A DNA stretch of 64,000 bases from Hyaloraphidium curvatum (Eukaryota; Monoblepharomycota; Hyaloraphidiomycetes; Hyaloraphidiales; Hyaloraphidiaceae): assembly GCA_025558095.1 (NCBI GenBank), contig JAIVFI010000031.1, forward strand, positions 1-64,000, in the 5' to 3' direction. The notes beneath the pieces were generated by a model. It ran no database searches. It was not told the DNA's origin and worked only from the letters and a program-made list of their open reading frames with translations. The translations under genes were made by a program, and so were the position numbers. Shown in pieces: positions 50,455 through 63,650 of this stretch; within the stretch, counting starts at the first letter, position 1; every line of letters starts with the position of its first letter.

Positions 50455-51784
50455 CTACATCTTGGACTCGAGGAAAATGTCCCTCCCGTTCCACTCCTCC
50501 CTCAACCAGCGGTCCAGCTTCAGCATACCCGGATGGATCTTCCTGAGCGCCTCCGGGTCCGCCTGCAACCAATCAGCACGCCATGAACACGACAAAGCGC
50601 GCAAAGACCCACGGAAAAGATCAGGTTCTTGGAGCTCCCCTTGGCCTGCCCCACGCCGGGCCGCATGGGCAGCTGCGACGGGTCGGCGCGGCGGTGGATG
50701 AACCGTCTGCCCGTGAACTTTGCGAACTGCGGGACGGGAACGTCAGCTGCGATAGACAAGAAAGAAAGAAGTGAAAGGACCTCGGCGGCGGCCTCGTCGT
50801 ACGAGAGGATCTGCGACGCCAGCTCGAGCTCCTTGCCGTAGTACTGCTCCGAGTTGGCCAGCATGTGTGCTGCGAACCAGCCGATGTCTGGCAGACGTAG
50901 CAACGGGTGAGCTCCGGAGAATGCGCCGGGGAGCTGGCGACCCACCGCGGACGGCAACGAATCGCATGCGCACGCGGCCGGGGTAGGCGTTGACGATCTC
51001 GGTGTCGGTGCTCTTGACAAGCGAGTTACCGGGATCGTTCCACTGTCAAAAATCAGTCAGAACAAGGACAAAGGGTTGCAAGATGAACAGCAGACGTTGT
51101 CAAAGAACATGCAGCTGAAGCGGGCAAGTCAGGCTCCGTCCAATAGAACAGAGACGGCCGACCCACGGCTTCAGGATGGCGAACTTCATCCCGTGCGCGG
51201 GCGCGGCCTTCTTGAGGTGCCGGGCAATGTCGATCTTGGTCTGCGAACGCGAGATTCTTGAGGTGCTGAAGGGCAGTCAGTTCGCCGCGCGTTTGACCCA
51301 CATTCCAGTAGTGGATCCCGCAGTAGTCGTCCGTCAGCCCACCAACCGACGTGCTGCGGCGAAAGCATGCTCAGCAGAGGCAAGCAGCACCGCCCGCGGT
51401 CCCCACAAGAGGAAGAACTTGACCCCCGCCTCGATCGCCGCGTCCACCGCATTCACGCCCATCTCCGTCTCCCTCTCTACCCTGTCCCTCGCCACCGCAG
51501 TCACGCAGAACACCTTCTCCGCCCCCGCAAAGGCTTTGGCGAGCGACGCGCGGTCCATCATGTCGCCCTGCACGATCTCCACCGAGCCCTCGGGGAACGC
51601 GCCCTTGAGCGCGTCGGGGCTGCGCACCACGCAGCGGATGTGGAATTTGCCGGGATGCTCCTTGAGGAGGGCCTCGACGGTGGCCTTGCCCTGCTTGCCG
51701 GTGACGCCTGCTCGGGACGGGAGTTGGCTCGGGCGGCGCGGGGGTGGCGGGCGGCGCACCGGTGACTGCCACGATGGGCGCCAT
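50455..51784 (-). CDS. NmrA-like NAD(P)-binding protein
   Basis: Atypical short-chain dehydrogenase fold that binds NAD(P) and may sense redox state. Nine exons: 51784-51760, 51707-51407, 51353-51302, 51240-51167, 51114-51096, 51042-50946, 50887-50781, 50726-50613, 50562-50455; 298 aa. Rossmann start IVAVTGVTGKQGKA (first join), then IRCVVRSPDALKG, VEIVQGDMMDRASLAKAF and VFCVTAVARD. The substrate half has TKIDIARHLKKAAPAHGMKF, AILKPCMFFDN, and RFVAVRDIGWFAAHML. The fifth exon is 19 nt (CMFFDN). No catalytic Tyr-x3-Lys is seen, as usual for NmrA proteins. Nine exons in 1.3 kb is the highest intron density of the window. Confidence 0.9.
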
Positions 51785-52467
51785 GGCTGCGGAACCGGCC
51801 TTTCGACGCGGCGTTTGGACGCGTTCGGAGTGTTCAGGCGCGTCGGGAGACAGTTGCAGGGCAGTCGTGGCTGGCAGCCAGCGTCCAGCACACCGCGTCT
51901 AAAGCGTACACGCGTGCCCCAGGTGCCAAGACCAAGCCATCATCTTTGTCCATAGGAAGCCTTGGAAAGAATGAGAGGACAAAAGCTCGGGAATCCACCT
52001 CGTTTCGGTTGATTCTTTGCACGAGACTAGCTGACCGAACTGTTGCTTACGGTGTAGAGGACAAAGATGTTTGTCCTTTTTATGCTAGGTGCAATCATAA
52101 GCATGATTGGAAGGCGCACGGCCGAAGCAAGTGACAGCGAGGCCTACGGGCACCACCTCGCGCTCGCCTACGCCCCCCTGGCCTACCTCTGCTCCCCATC
52201 GGATCAGTCACGCGACGACGCCCTCAAACCCTTCATCGACCCCGCGTCCCGCACCAGCAAGACCCGAACTGCGGCGTCGTTTACGCAGCTTCATGGTCAT
52301 GGTGGTCGGCAAATCGGTGAAACTCCCAGGCGATGGGATTCGCGGGGCCGGCTCTGCGGGTCCTACTTATTGCCAAACACATCTCCGCCTTCCCGCCACG
52401 CGTCCGCCTCTGCCACGGCGGGTCGGCCCACTCGGATCACCGCACTCGCCGCCACGCCTCCGCCAAC
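51785..52467. other. Intergenic stretch
   Basis: 683 bp between NmrA-like and the small membrane protein gene, divergent. An open frame from 52067 has no supporting features. I see no repeat in it. Confidence 0.4.
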
Positions 52468-53044
52468 ATGTCCGTCCTCGCGCAGAAGGTCGCCGCCGGG
52501 CTTTGGGGCGTCTGGGGCTTTTTGCACATCTGGGTGCCGTACGATGGCTGGAAAACCTACCACGGCGAGGGCCTGAAGGGGCAGTGGCACGCGATTACGG
52601 GCGGTGCCGACGCGCCGCGTTCGGAGGTGGGTCGCCTCGCCGCGCAGCGCAACCGTGCGGCTGACGCGCTCCGAAGCTGGGCGTGACCGGCACCAACGCC
52701 AACGCGCTCTCGTCGCTGATGCTCAACTTCGTCAACGACGTCGGCGGTTACGGCATCCTCGGCCTCGTCCTCGCTCGCCGGATGTGGATTAAGCCGCGCT
52801 GGGAAGATTAACTCTTGGGCGTCGGGCTCGTCGGCATCGCTGACCTGTTGGTTCCGGCGCTCGTCGATCAGGCCGCGCTGACGAAAGCCTCCTTCACAGA
52901 TCGTTCCTGTTCCTGCTGGTCTGGCCGAACCGCGTCATCGAGATGAGCTTCCCGGTGCTGCTGGGGCCCCTGGTGTGGTTCGCGGCCGTGCTGGTGACGC
53001 CGTTCGCGCTGCCAAAAGCCGGGAGCTCCACCAAGGAGGAGTAG
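52468..53044 (+). pseudogene. Small multi-helix membrane protein, probably broken
   Basis: Exons 52468-52626 and 52677-52811 read AAGLWGVWGFLHIWVPYDGW, then NALSSLMLNFVNDVGGYGIL, and stop at TAA 52809-52811 after 97 residues. Directly past the stop, the same frame continues as a membrane helix (GVGLVGIADLLVPALVDQA). After a further shift near 52896 it reads SFLFLLVWPNRVIEMSFPVL and WFAAVLVTPFALP to a TAG at 53042. The run-on hydrophobic segments suggest a four-helix protein of about 165 residues broken by a stop and a frameshift. No GT-AG intron repairs both. A shorter functional product is possible. Family unknown. Confidence 0.45.
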
Positions 53045-53427
53045 GACATCCCCTTAGACTACATCGGAAGGCATGGCTTGTGCAGCATACATTGCATCCT
53101 CACGGTGCAAGGATGATATGAATCCGAGTTGGCAAGCCCGAAAGGAAGCATCCAGGAGCAGTCATAAAATCCTTCTTCTAACGTGGGATTTCATCGCTTC
53201 GGTCTCTGCTCGGAGATGGATGTCGTCCGCGTGAACGGAGCTGTCCGTTCTGGGACCGCGGCATCAACTCGGAAGACTCCATTTCCCTCTCCCCCACGAG
53301 CTCTTGCCCCGGCGACTCGCCCTTTTAACCCCGTGAACAGGCGCATCGCGTGACTCGCTCGCGGCGACGCCCGCGACTTTAGTCCTGCGCGCCACAGGGG
53401 AGGTCGGAAACTCCACCCGTCTGAGCC
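53045..53427. other. Intergenic stretch
   Basis: 383 bp before the F-box/LRR gene. A reverse-strand open frame crosses it but has no family or composition support. Confidence 0.45.
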
Positions 53428-54709
53428 ATGCCGCCGAGGAAGAAGAAGGTCCCCGCGCCGCTCTCCTCCTACGATATCGTCTCCTCCCGTAAGAATTCGT
53501 GCCGGCTGTTGCTCTTCGCCCCGCGGGCTGACCCGACGTGACTCCCCGGCCTCCGTGTTCAAGAGACAACGAATGGCCGTCAGAAGTTCCCCGTCGAAGT
53601 GCTCCGCATGATCTTCAGCTACGCGCCCGACGCCGCCCTCTTCAACGCCCTGATGACCTGCCGCCTCTGGTTCATCATGGCCGCCCCCGTGCTGTGGCGC
53701 GACGGCCCCTGCTTCCGCAGGCTGGACCAGATGTACTCGTTCCTCTTCTCCAACTACACGGCCGAGGCGTACGCGGCGGGGAAGCGCAAGCCGGCCGACG
53801 GGTCGCGGAGGAAGCCGCTGCGGCTCAAGGACAGGGACGAGAAGGAGTTCAAGCTGCCGTACCTGTCGTTCGTCAGGCGGCTGCTGCCCGACCGGACGCA
53901 GCACCCGCGGGACGCCAACAACGATGAAAAGGCGCGGCTGTACGGGCGGTGCACCGGGCTCGAGCACGTCCACTTTGGCGAGTTCCACTTCAACAGCGAG
54001 GTGCAACTATCTGGCAAAGATCTCTACACTTGAACTGAAGCGCCTTCCCTCGCCCACAGTGCCTCGACCAACTTGCCAAAAAGGCTAACGCCAAGCTCAA
54101 GCACCTCCACCTGGAGTGGCTCATCAAGGACCAGCGCAACGTCGTCTCCTTCCTCGAATCGTTCCCCAAGCTGGAGTCGCTCGAGATCGTCAACTCGGCC
54201 TTCTTCGACGACACCGTCCTCATCGCCCTCTCCTACTCACACGGGACGAAGATGAAGCGGCTCGTCCTCAACCGCACCTGCGTGAGCGCGTTCGGCCTGC
54301 GGGTGGCGCTGCCCCGCTTCGCAGCTCTCGGGGAGCTGGACCTGTCGTACAAGGTGATCCGGTACGGCGAGCAGTCCGTGCCCATCTCCGACCGGGTGCT
54401 TGACACGGTCGCGGAGCACGGAAAGCACTTGAGGGTGCTCCGGATCCGGGAGCACCCGGCGGGGACCATGACCGAAGGAGGGTGGGTTTCTTCCGAATCG
54501 CACCGCCTCGAACCCACCTTTCTGACTCGACAACGACCCCCAGGGTGCTCAAGCTGATCGCGTCGATGCCCAACCTGGAGCTGCTCGACGCCACCGGCAA
54601 TGCCAGCCTGTCGGGGGGCGAGAGGATCGCCGAGGGCGGGGCGTGGGACGCGGCGAGGCTGGAGCTGATGGGGAAGCCGCCCAAGCCGGCGCCCGTCGTG
54701 AGCGAATGA
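53428..54709 (+). CDS. F-box / leucine-rich-repeat-like protein
   Basis: Four exons (53428-53488, 53564-54000, 54060-54481, 54544-54709) give 361 aa. F-box at about 30-70 (KFPVEVLRMIFSYAPDAALF...CRLWFIMAAPVLW). Leucine-rich repeats follow: KLKHLHLEWLI, KLESLEIVNSAFFDD, KRLVLNRTCVS, LGELDLSYKVI, LRVLRIREH and LELLDATGNASLS. Likely an SCF ubiquitin-ligase adaptor. The first acceptor was taken as the AG at 53562-53563 because it alone keeps the frame and adds QTTNGRQ before the F-box. The basic start (MPPRKKKVP) may be a nuclear signal. Confidence 0.85.
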
Positions 54710-54818
54710 GGAGAAAGGGGAGCGCGAAGATCGGGACCGGGGCTGCGTCGACTTTTTCGGCAATGTGCCTTCCATATCACTTTGATTCAGTTTCGATAGA
54801 TTGATCAGGATACCGACC

Positions 54819-55967
54819 TCAAGCGCGGGCTTCCACCGCTTCCTCCTCGCGGATCTTTGCCGCCAGCGCCTCGCTCTCCTCGTAGAGCTGCTCGCCCACG
54901 GCAACCCAGAACCTCCGCCTGGCCAGCGTGGCCGCGGCCCACGCCTGGCTCCCGGCCGTCGGGTTCATCCCATGCCCCGAGGCCGGGTAACCGTCCCACA
55001 GCCCCTCTGCGACCATCGCGCGGAGCTTCCGCCCCGCAAAGTTCTCCGCCGCCCGCGGTAGCATCCCCGAGAACACCCCCAGCCTCGGCGAGCTCGCCGC
55101 GGGCGAGTCCCCGAGCCTGCCGAACGGGTCGCCGACCAGGACCAGGATCTCGAGGTTGTCCGCGTGAGCGGCGAAGATTTGCGAGAGGAGAAGCACCGAG
55201 AGCGCGTCGACGGGCTCGCCGATGTTGCACCTTCGCACCGAGAGCTCAGCGAGCATGGGATGCGCGCAGAGGAAGTCCGAAAGGTCCTGCAGGGAGATGG
55301 TGCAGCCCCGGAGGTCGAGCGAACGGAGACAGACGAGGCCGGGGCGGGACAGGCGGAAGGCGGCGAATGAGGCGTCCCAGTTGCGCAGGGTGAGGGAGGA
55401 GAGAGCGGGGAGAGAGCGGGCGACGACCGGGGCAAAGGCGAGAGGCACGCGCGAGGGGGTGCAGCGCAGGTCCAGGGCGCGCAGGCTGGATCCGAAGGCG
55501 GTGAGGACGCGTGGTCCGGGGAGGCGGAGGGTCGGGTCGGCCGGGTCCTCGAACGCGTTGGGATCGGTCATGGACCGGAGGTGCGCCAGGGCGAAGCCCG
55601 GCGCCGGGGGCTCGCGCCGGGGAGGAAACACGTCCGTTCCGGTGAGAAGCAGGGTAGCCCGGCGTGCCCAGCGCGAGTACGCGGCCAGGCGATGTTCCGG
55701 CGCATCGAGGAGTAGTTGCGCCGTGGCTCCGTCGAGGTCCAGGTCCGCGTGCAGCAAAGGACACGCCGCATCGAACCACAGGTGTGACACCCGCAGAGCA
55801 CGAGTGAGCGATGGGCGGTCGAGCAGCGACAGGGCGTGCTGCAGGACCTCGAACGGGAGGTCCGCGATCGTCGGTCGCGGCGCGTCGGCGGGAGACGTCC
55901 GGGCGCCGGATCCCGGCGATGTCCCGCCGTCGTCGGCAGAAGGTTCCAAAGAGTCCGTTTCGATCAT
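54819..55967 (-). CDS. F-box protein with weak leucine-rich repeats
   Basis: One exon, 382 aa from the ATG at 55967. The F-box (IADLPFEVLQHALSLLDRPS, then VSHLWFDAACPLLH) is at about 32-75. Repeats with LRALDLR, LSSLTLRNWD, LRSLDLRGCTISLQD and LAELSVRRCNIGEP follow, then a helical C-terminus (EQLYEESEALAAKIREEEAV). A longer frame continues upstream to 56279 but its extra 104 residues look non-coding. It is convergent with the F-box/LRR gene at 53428, with 109 bp between stops. The two proteins are only distantly alike, so a recent duplication is not supported. Confidence 0.8.
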   Translation of the reverse strand: MIETDSLEPSADDGGTSPGSGARTSPADAPRPTIADLPFEVLQHALSLLDRPSLTRALRVSHLWFDAACPLLHADLDLDGATAQLLLDAPEHRLAAYSRWARRATLLLTGTDVFPPRREPPAPGFALAHLRSMTDPNAFEDPADPTLRLPGPRVLTAFGSSLRALDLRCTPSRVPLAFAPVVARSLPALSSLTLRNWDASFAAFRLSRPGLVCLRSLDLRGCTISLQDLSDFLCAHPMLAELSVRRCNIGEPVDALSVLLLSQIFAAHADNLEILVLVGDPFGRLGDSPAASSPRLGVFSGMLPRAAENFAGRKLRAMVAEGLWDGYPASGHGMNPTAGSQAWAAATLARRRFWVAVGEQLYEESEALAAKIREEEAVEARA

Positions 55968-56786
55968 TTCCAACCGAAGTTCTGAACAATTGCTCGCGGT
56001 TCGAAGTGCGGCTGTTCCAGTCCCGGGCCGACTCACTCCATATCCACGCCGACGGCGCGTCCGAGACCACACGGCAACGCAGAGCTGAACAAGAGGATGC
56101 TTCGCGTCAAAAGAAATGGTACTTGAGCGCGATTCCGCCGTGGGAAGGAACGATTTTGGCAGCTGAAGCTTATGCGATCGAGCTGCGGCTCGGCTCGCCA
56201 CGCACGACGAATCCCTCTTCAGCCCCTGGCGCGAGGCGAGTGCGGAAGACCTCTGCAACCAGAGAGCCCCAGTCCTCATTGCTCCTGAGCTAGTTGATGT
56301 GATTCACTAACGATGCAAACCTTCTGGCTTGAAGATATTCTTCTCCTGCCAAGAGCAAACCCCATCACAGATAGGCCTTCTTGAAGTCTGGACAGCTGGC
56401 AAACAGCGGCTTAAGCCAATAGTAGCCTCAGCAGTGACAGAGGCTATTGAGGCTGTAATCAATATCAGTTTGATGCACTTCCTCCAATTGCAAATGAAAT
56501 ACCCCTGGCATCAAGCTTTCCTAAGTCCATCAGCATGCCATGAACACCAGTGGTTGTTCTGACGAAGACAGGGTCCCATTTGGCCCGGATGAAAGCCGCA
56601 TGAATTCACAAAATAGGGGCTTTTGAGGCCAGAACTGCAATGTCTGACTTACAGCACCCTGATCAACTTGGTTGCTGATTCCTAGGGCCTCAGCAGCGCA
56701 GATCACTCACTGATCAAACAAGGGATTGGATTGAGGAAGCGGTGGTTGCCTCTGCGGTGCGTGATGGCACCCGAAAACCCAAAACT
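55968..56786. other. Intergenic stretch, left part of an AT-richer island
   Basis: 819 bp. From about 56290 the base composition drops towards 45-50% GC. An open frame at 56329-56562 has no recognisable feature. The frame of the zinc-finger gene is open back to about 56680, so an upstream exon is possible. Confidence 0.4.
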
Positions 56787-57733
56787 ATGGCCTCTTCCTC
56801 CCCTTCATCAGGGGTCCCAAGAACCATTGCAACTCGCTTTCCTGGTGCAAAGGAGGTTTCATTCCTGCTTTTTGTCGTCCCTCCGGACGATGGCAACGGC
56901 CAGATACCGGTGTTCACAACCACCCCATACGAGGGGAGTGCGTGCCGATGCGTCGCAAAATGCCCCCACTGCGAGCACATTGCCAGCCTCCGCGGCTATG
57001 ACGGTAAATTGAAGCCAGACACGCTTTTTTGAACCATTAAATGCCTACTTGTTGACCCACTTCTCCTCCCCGTGCCGGAAATCTCATTTCTGGGGTCTCC
57101 AGGGCAACTTGCCGCCAATATCAACAAGCACATCCGTTCTAAGCATCCAAGAATGTCCAGGGTCAAGAGCAACCGCAAACGTGGCCACCGGGTGGTGAGT
57201 TGTGGTGCCAGGCAGAACTGGTACCAAGCCTCTGAGATTAATATCTTTTACCTCATTACACCTTTTGCCACCTCATTTTCTTGACCCAGAATCCAAACAA
57301 GCCTGGCATGAAGTCCAGGAAGCGCAGCAAACGATCCAACAGCTCCAAAGCAGCTTGGAATGGTGGGTTTTTGGACATGAAAACCGCATTTCTCCCGCCG
57401 GAAACCATCAAAGCATCGGCCACAAGTGCACCAAAAAAGCTACCAGACGCATCCCTTGGGCTGGCAGCAAAGCCTGGGGAGCAGGATTGCCGGGAGAACG
57501 TAGACAGTGCCATTGATGAAGCTAGCAGGCATGCAATTGGGATGGAGCTCACCATGCTTCCACCCCTGAAGCATCCTTTGGAGCTCTTGGACACTTCTGT
57601 GCTGACCTATGGGTTGCAGTGCCTTGACATTGTGCCCAACGACCGGTCTTTTGGTTGTGCAATGGATGATGGGGGTTTGTACATGGTTTACCAGGATGTG
57701 ATGCAGGAAAACGGCTCTTGGTGGGCAGTGTGA
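56787..57733 (+). CDS. BED-like zinc-finger protein in an AT-richer island
   Basis: Three exons (56787-57003, 57103-57194, 57290-57733) give 250 aa. The first join rebuilds CPHCEHIASLRGYDG|QLAANINKHIRSKHP, that is C59, C62, H82 and H87 with spacing C-x2-C-x19-H-x4-H, which is the BED-finger pattern found in hAT-type transposases and proteins derived from them. A basic stretch follows (MKSRKRSKRSNSSK), then a C-terminal part with LELLDTSVLTYGLQCLDIVP that I do not recognise. No RNase-H transposase core or terminal repeats were seen. Codon use is clearly less GC-rich than in neighbours. The introns are long (99 and 95 nt). The true start may be further upstream. Confidence 0.6.
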
Positions 57734-58216
57734 CCGGTGGACTTTTGATTCATTCAAGCGATGCTGGTCGTTGTTGTTGGCTTCTGCAGCGCTTCTTTGT
57801 GTTGAAGGGAGGGGGGCAGGGGAGATGGTCTGATGTTCAGCAGCCAGGACCAGTGAAATTATAACAGCGAATCCCGGAATGGTTGCATATGGGACCCATT
57901 AGAAAGTTGATCGTTCGCGTTTTTCTGCTTGGCGTGCCGCTGCAGAGCAGAACTCGGGGTTTAGTCTGCGGTTGAGCGGTGGTGTCGGCCGGCCGCGACG
58001 CGCAGCAAACTCGCCCTTCCAGGAGCCCCCTCTTTTCCGCCGACGGGTTGTTCGTCGGGCTGCTTGCCTTTTCTTCAACGGCTTCGCGTCGTTCTCGGAC
58101 GGCCCCGCGGCCGTCGCATTCCGCACCGGCCGTTCGGTGCCCCTCGCGCGGCCGTCCGGCGCCGCCCCGTCCTTCTTCCCCACCGACAACGGGGCCGACC
58201 CCGACCCGCCGGCACG
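57734..58216. other. Intergenic stretch with return to high GC
   Basis: 483 bp. The first 160 bp still belong to the AT-richer island; from about 57940 the sequence is GC-rich and should hold the CEF1 promoter. Overlapping open frames here have no support. Confidence 0.45.
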
Positions 58217-60958
<2,742 letters not shown>

Positions 60959-61164
60959 GCCGGACCGCGGTAGCGACCTTGGATGGCGGCAGCTAAAGCA
61001 CATTGACGTAGAATGGATGGATTGGCATCGCAGTTGATGGCGTCCTTTCCTTCAAAGCCGCTTTCGCCTCGATCGCTCGATCACAAGCTCGAGCGACCTG
61101 TCCCAGTTTCCGTCTTTGCGCCACACGCGTCATCCCGCGCCCGAACCCCTATTTACCCGCGAGA

Positions 61165-62803
61165 ATGGCCGCCACCGCCCTTGCTGGCAACGATGCGTGG
61201 CCTCCATCCCCAGTTGCGGGCTTCCCGCCGGCGCCGGCGGTCTCTGTGTCGGTCAACCCCGCGGCGCCGATGGACCCCGAGCAGGAGGCGATGCTCGCCC
61301 AGGCCGGGCTGCTTACCCTCCGCGGGGAAGGCCCGCACGTGCCCGAGGCGGTCCCGCGGCTCATCGTCCGCACGGTGCTTGTTTCCCTCTTCGGCCCGCC
61401 CGGGTCGCCGCTCACCAGGGAGCAGAAACACGACCTGACAACCATTTCGCATGTGTCGCGCCTGTTCTACATCGAATGCCTGCCGTACACTTGGAGAACG
61501 ATCGTTTTTCCTCGCAGGGACTTTGCCGTGCGCGCGATGGCCCTGCGCAGCAGGGACGGGCTCGGCCTGCTGCGCGGGGACGCCGTCAGGGAGCTCAAAA
61601 GCGGTGCCTGCGCGCCGTTCCATCCGCTGTTCGCAGAGGTGTTCAACGTCTTTTTGGGCGCCGTGTCGGACATGACGAAGCTGAGGAAGGTGGAGATAGT
61701 CGCGCGTTCACCGCGAGCGGCCGCCCTGCTTGACGCCGCCAGGCGGGTGGCACGCACTGCCGAGGCGCCCGCCGGCCCGGAAGGCCAGGCGCTCGTCCTG
61801 GCGGGATGCATGGTTTCTGCAGCGCTGGTGGAGCATTTTATGCGCACGGCGGCGTGGGACAGGCTGGAGACGCTGGAACTGGGAGTTGAGGCGCTGGCGG
61901 AAGGCGCCGTGACCGAGGCGCTCTGCAGGGCCATCCGGCGGCGCCGACCGCCGAGGTTGGCTATCGACATGCCCGTCGAGGGGGGGCATCTGCGGGCGCT
62001 CGAGCTGTTTGCCGACCTCGCTGGTTCCCTTGACACGCTGCGCTGGACGCTCCCCGGCGGCCGGCTGGCCAACTTGGTACCCGACCCCCAGGTGCTGACC
62101 GCGGCCCTCGGCCATCCGCGCTCTCTGCACCTGCGCCGCGGGCGCCCCCTCGAATTCCCTTCCTCGTGGCTCGCCTCTATCCTCCCGGAAGGCAGCCGTT
62201 TATTCCGACCTGCGCATGGAGCGGTTCGCCGCGGCCGACGCCACCGCCCCGCTCCAAGCGTCCTTCCTCGCTGCGCACGGGGAACGTCTGACCAGCCTGA
62301 CCCTGTCGGGATGGACCGTGTCGTCCCTCTCGCTCGGGGGCAACGATCCGCCGTGGTACCTCGTCTGCGCCGCCGTCCGCGATCTCCCCTCCCTGCGCCG
62401 CCTCCGGCTCATCGAATGCGGGCAGGGCGGCATGGCGACCGCCTGCATAATGCAGATGCTGGCGCTGGCGCCTGCGGATCTGGCGGAGCTGGAGCTGGCG
62501 CAGGCGCAGGCGGGGTTGAGGCTCGGGCCGCCGTGGATGGTCCTCCTGCTGAGGCTGCGGCGCCTGAAGAGGCTGCGGCGCCTGAAGAGGCTGCGGCTCC
62601 GGCTCAGGGCTGACCGATGGTCGGCCGATGAGGAGCGGGCGGCCAAGGCTGTGGGACAGATGCGGTCGCTCGAGGCGCTCGACGCCGGCGGCGCGTGGTG
62701 GGCAGATCAGGCGCGGGAGGCGGCGGCGGCGTTGGTGCCACGGCGGACACTGCGGATGGCGTGGGATCCCGATACGGAGCCGGTCGGCCCACTGTCAAGT
62801 TAA
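61165..62803 (+). CDS. F-box-like / LRR protein with a frameshift
   Basis: A long frame from 61165 has ISHVSRLFYIECLPYTWRTI, like the second half of an F-box, followed by helical repeats (KLRKVEIVARS, RLETLELGVEAL). It stays open to beyond 62220, but from about 62205 the coding character continues one base later as DLRMERFAAADATAPL, then LTSLTLSGWTVSSLSL and LRRLRLIECGQGG, to a TAA at 62801. No GT-AG pair of the right phase lies between the frames. So the gene has a frameshift near 62165-62215 or is a pseudogene. Two and a half copies of an 18-bp repeat (ctgcggcgcctgaagagg) at about 62555-62600 encode LRRLKR. Confidence 0.6.
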
Positions 62804-63110
62804 GTCTTGAGAGCTGTGTATTTGCGGAGAAAGGGCGGGAGCGAGCCGACCGGCGGCGCGGATCAGCGTCGACCCTCACTAGTCCGGCACTGACCGTGCT
62901 GCGATTTGGATAGAGCTGTTCCGACTTCGACGCAAAAAGGTGCGGAAAATGTAATGCCATCTCGCAGAATCCCCAAACATGATTGTTGTTGCCAGAATCG
63001 GCGAAAGCGAACCGCCCTCCCAAAACAGACCAAACTACATCGCGTTAGCACCTGCTGCGAGAGCCGGAGAAGCATTCTTCCAACCTGATCTCCCGGCACG
63101 GTGAATACGG
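62804..63110. other. Convergent 3' intergenic stretch
   Basis: 307 bp between the LRR-like gene and the acidic-tail protein. I see no gene or repeat in it. Confidence 0.5.
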
Positions 63111-63650
63111 TCAGTAGGCGCTGCCGAACCCGAATCCCCACCCCCCGTCCGAGCCGGACCCGTACTCGCCGTCCCCGCTGCCGCTCCCCCCGCTCCCGCT
63201 CCCGCCCTCCCCGTCGCTCTCGTCGTACTTGGCCTTCTTGGCCCCGTGCCCCTCCCCCTTCTTCCCGCCCTTGGGCACCCACTCCGCCAGCACCGCCACC
63301 TCTTCGGCCGTCACGACCCAGTCCTCGCTGCCGTCGCCCCCCGCGTGCCTCTTTCTGACCAGCCCCGTCGTCTTGTCGACCTTGTTCCGCGCCCTCATCT
63401 CCCCGGCGCCGAGGCCCCACGGGTTCCGCAGGAACACGTCCTCCGAGCACGCGTTGGCCAGCGCGACGGTGGCGAACGCGCCGATGACCTTGGTGTCGGG
63501 CGGCGAGTACGAGTGGAAGCCGTCGGGGGGGTAGCCGAAGGAGGTGCGGACGACGTAGATTTTGGGCGGGGCGGCGGCGGCCGGGGCGGGAGCGGGGGCG
63601 GGGGACGCCTTGCGCTTGGGCGCGGCGGCGGAGGTCTGCTTCGGGGGCAT
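63111..63650 (-). CDS. Unknown protein with Ala/Pro linker and Gly/Asp-rich tail
   Basis: The ATG at 63650 gives 179 aa; the frame is open up to 63935, so a longer N-terminus is possible. MPPKQTSAAAPKRKASPAPA is basic and Pro/Ala-rich. A compact middle (KIYVVRTSFGYPPDGFHSYS, then VIGAFATVALANACSEDVFL, then DWVVTAEEVAVLAEWVP) looks like a small folded domain of about 110 residues. The tail is basic then Gly/Ser/Asp-rich (KYDESDGEGGSGSGGSGSGD). The middle strands resemble small domains that read modified or ubiquitin-like partners, but I cannot name the family. Nuclear location is likely from the basic start. Confidence 0.55.
   Translation of the reverse strand: MPPKQTSAAAPKRKASPAPAPAPAAAAPPKIYVVRTSFGYPPDGFHSYSPPDTKVIGAFATVALANACSEDVFLRNPWGLGAGEMRARNKVDKTTGLVRKRHAGGDGSEDWVVTAEEVAVLAEWVPKGGKKGEGHGAKKAKYDESDGEGGSGSGGSGSGDGEYGSGSDGGWGFGFGSAY

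Noticed and set aside
48640-55967. Three F-box genes as a recent tandem array
   Set aside because: Their sequences outside the F-box differ too much, and exon layouts are unlike each other.
56283-57900. Terminal inverted repeats bounding the AT-richer island
   Set aside because: Only a weak match (gatgcaaacc against atatgcaacc read in reverse) could be found, which is no better than chance.
57899-58189. Basic-protein open frame upstream of CEF1 on the minus strand
   Set aside because: It lacks an ATG start, overlaps the expected promoter and has no family support.
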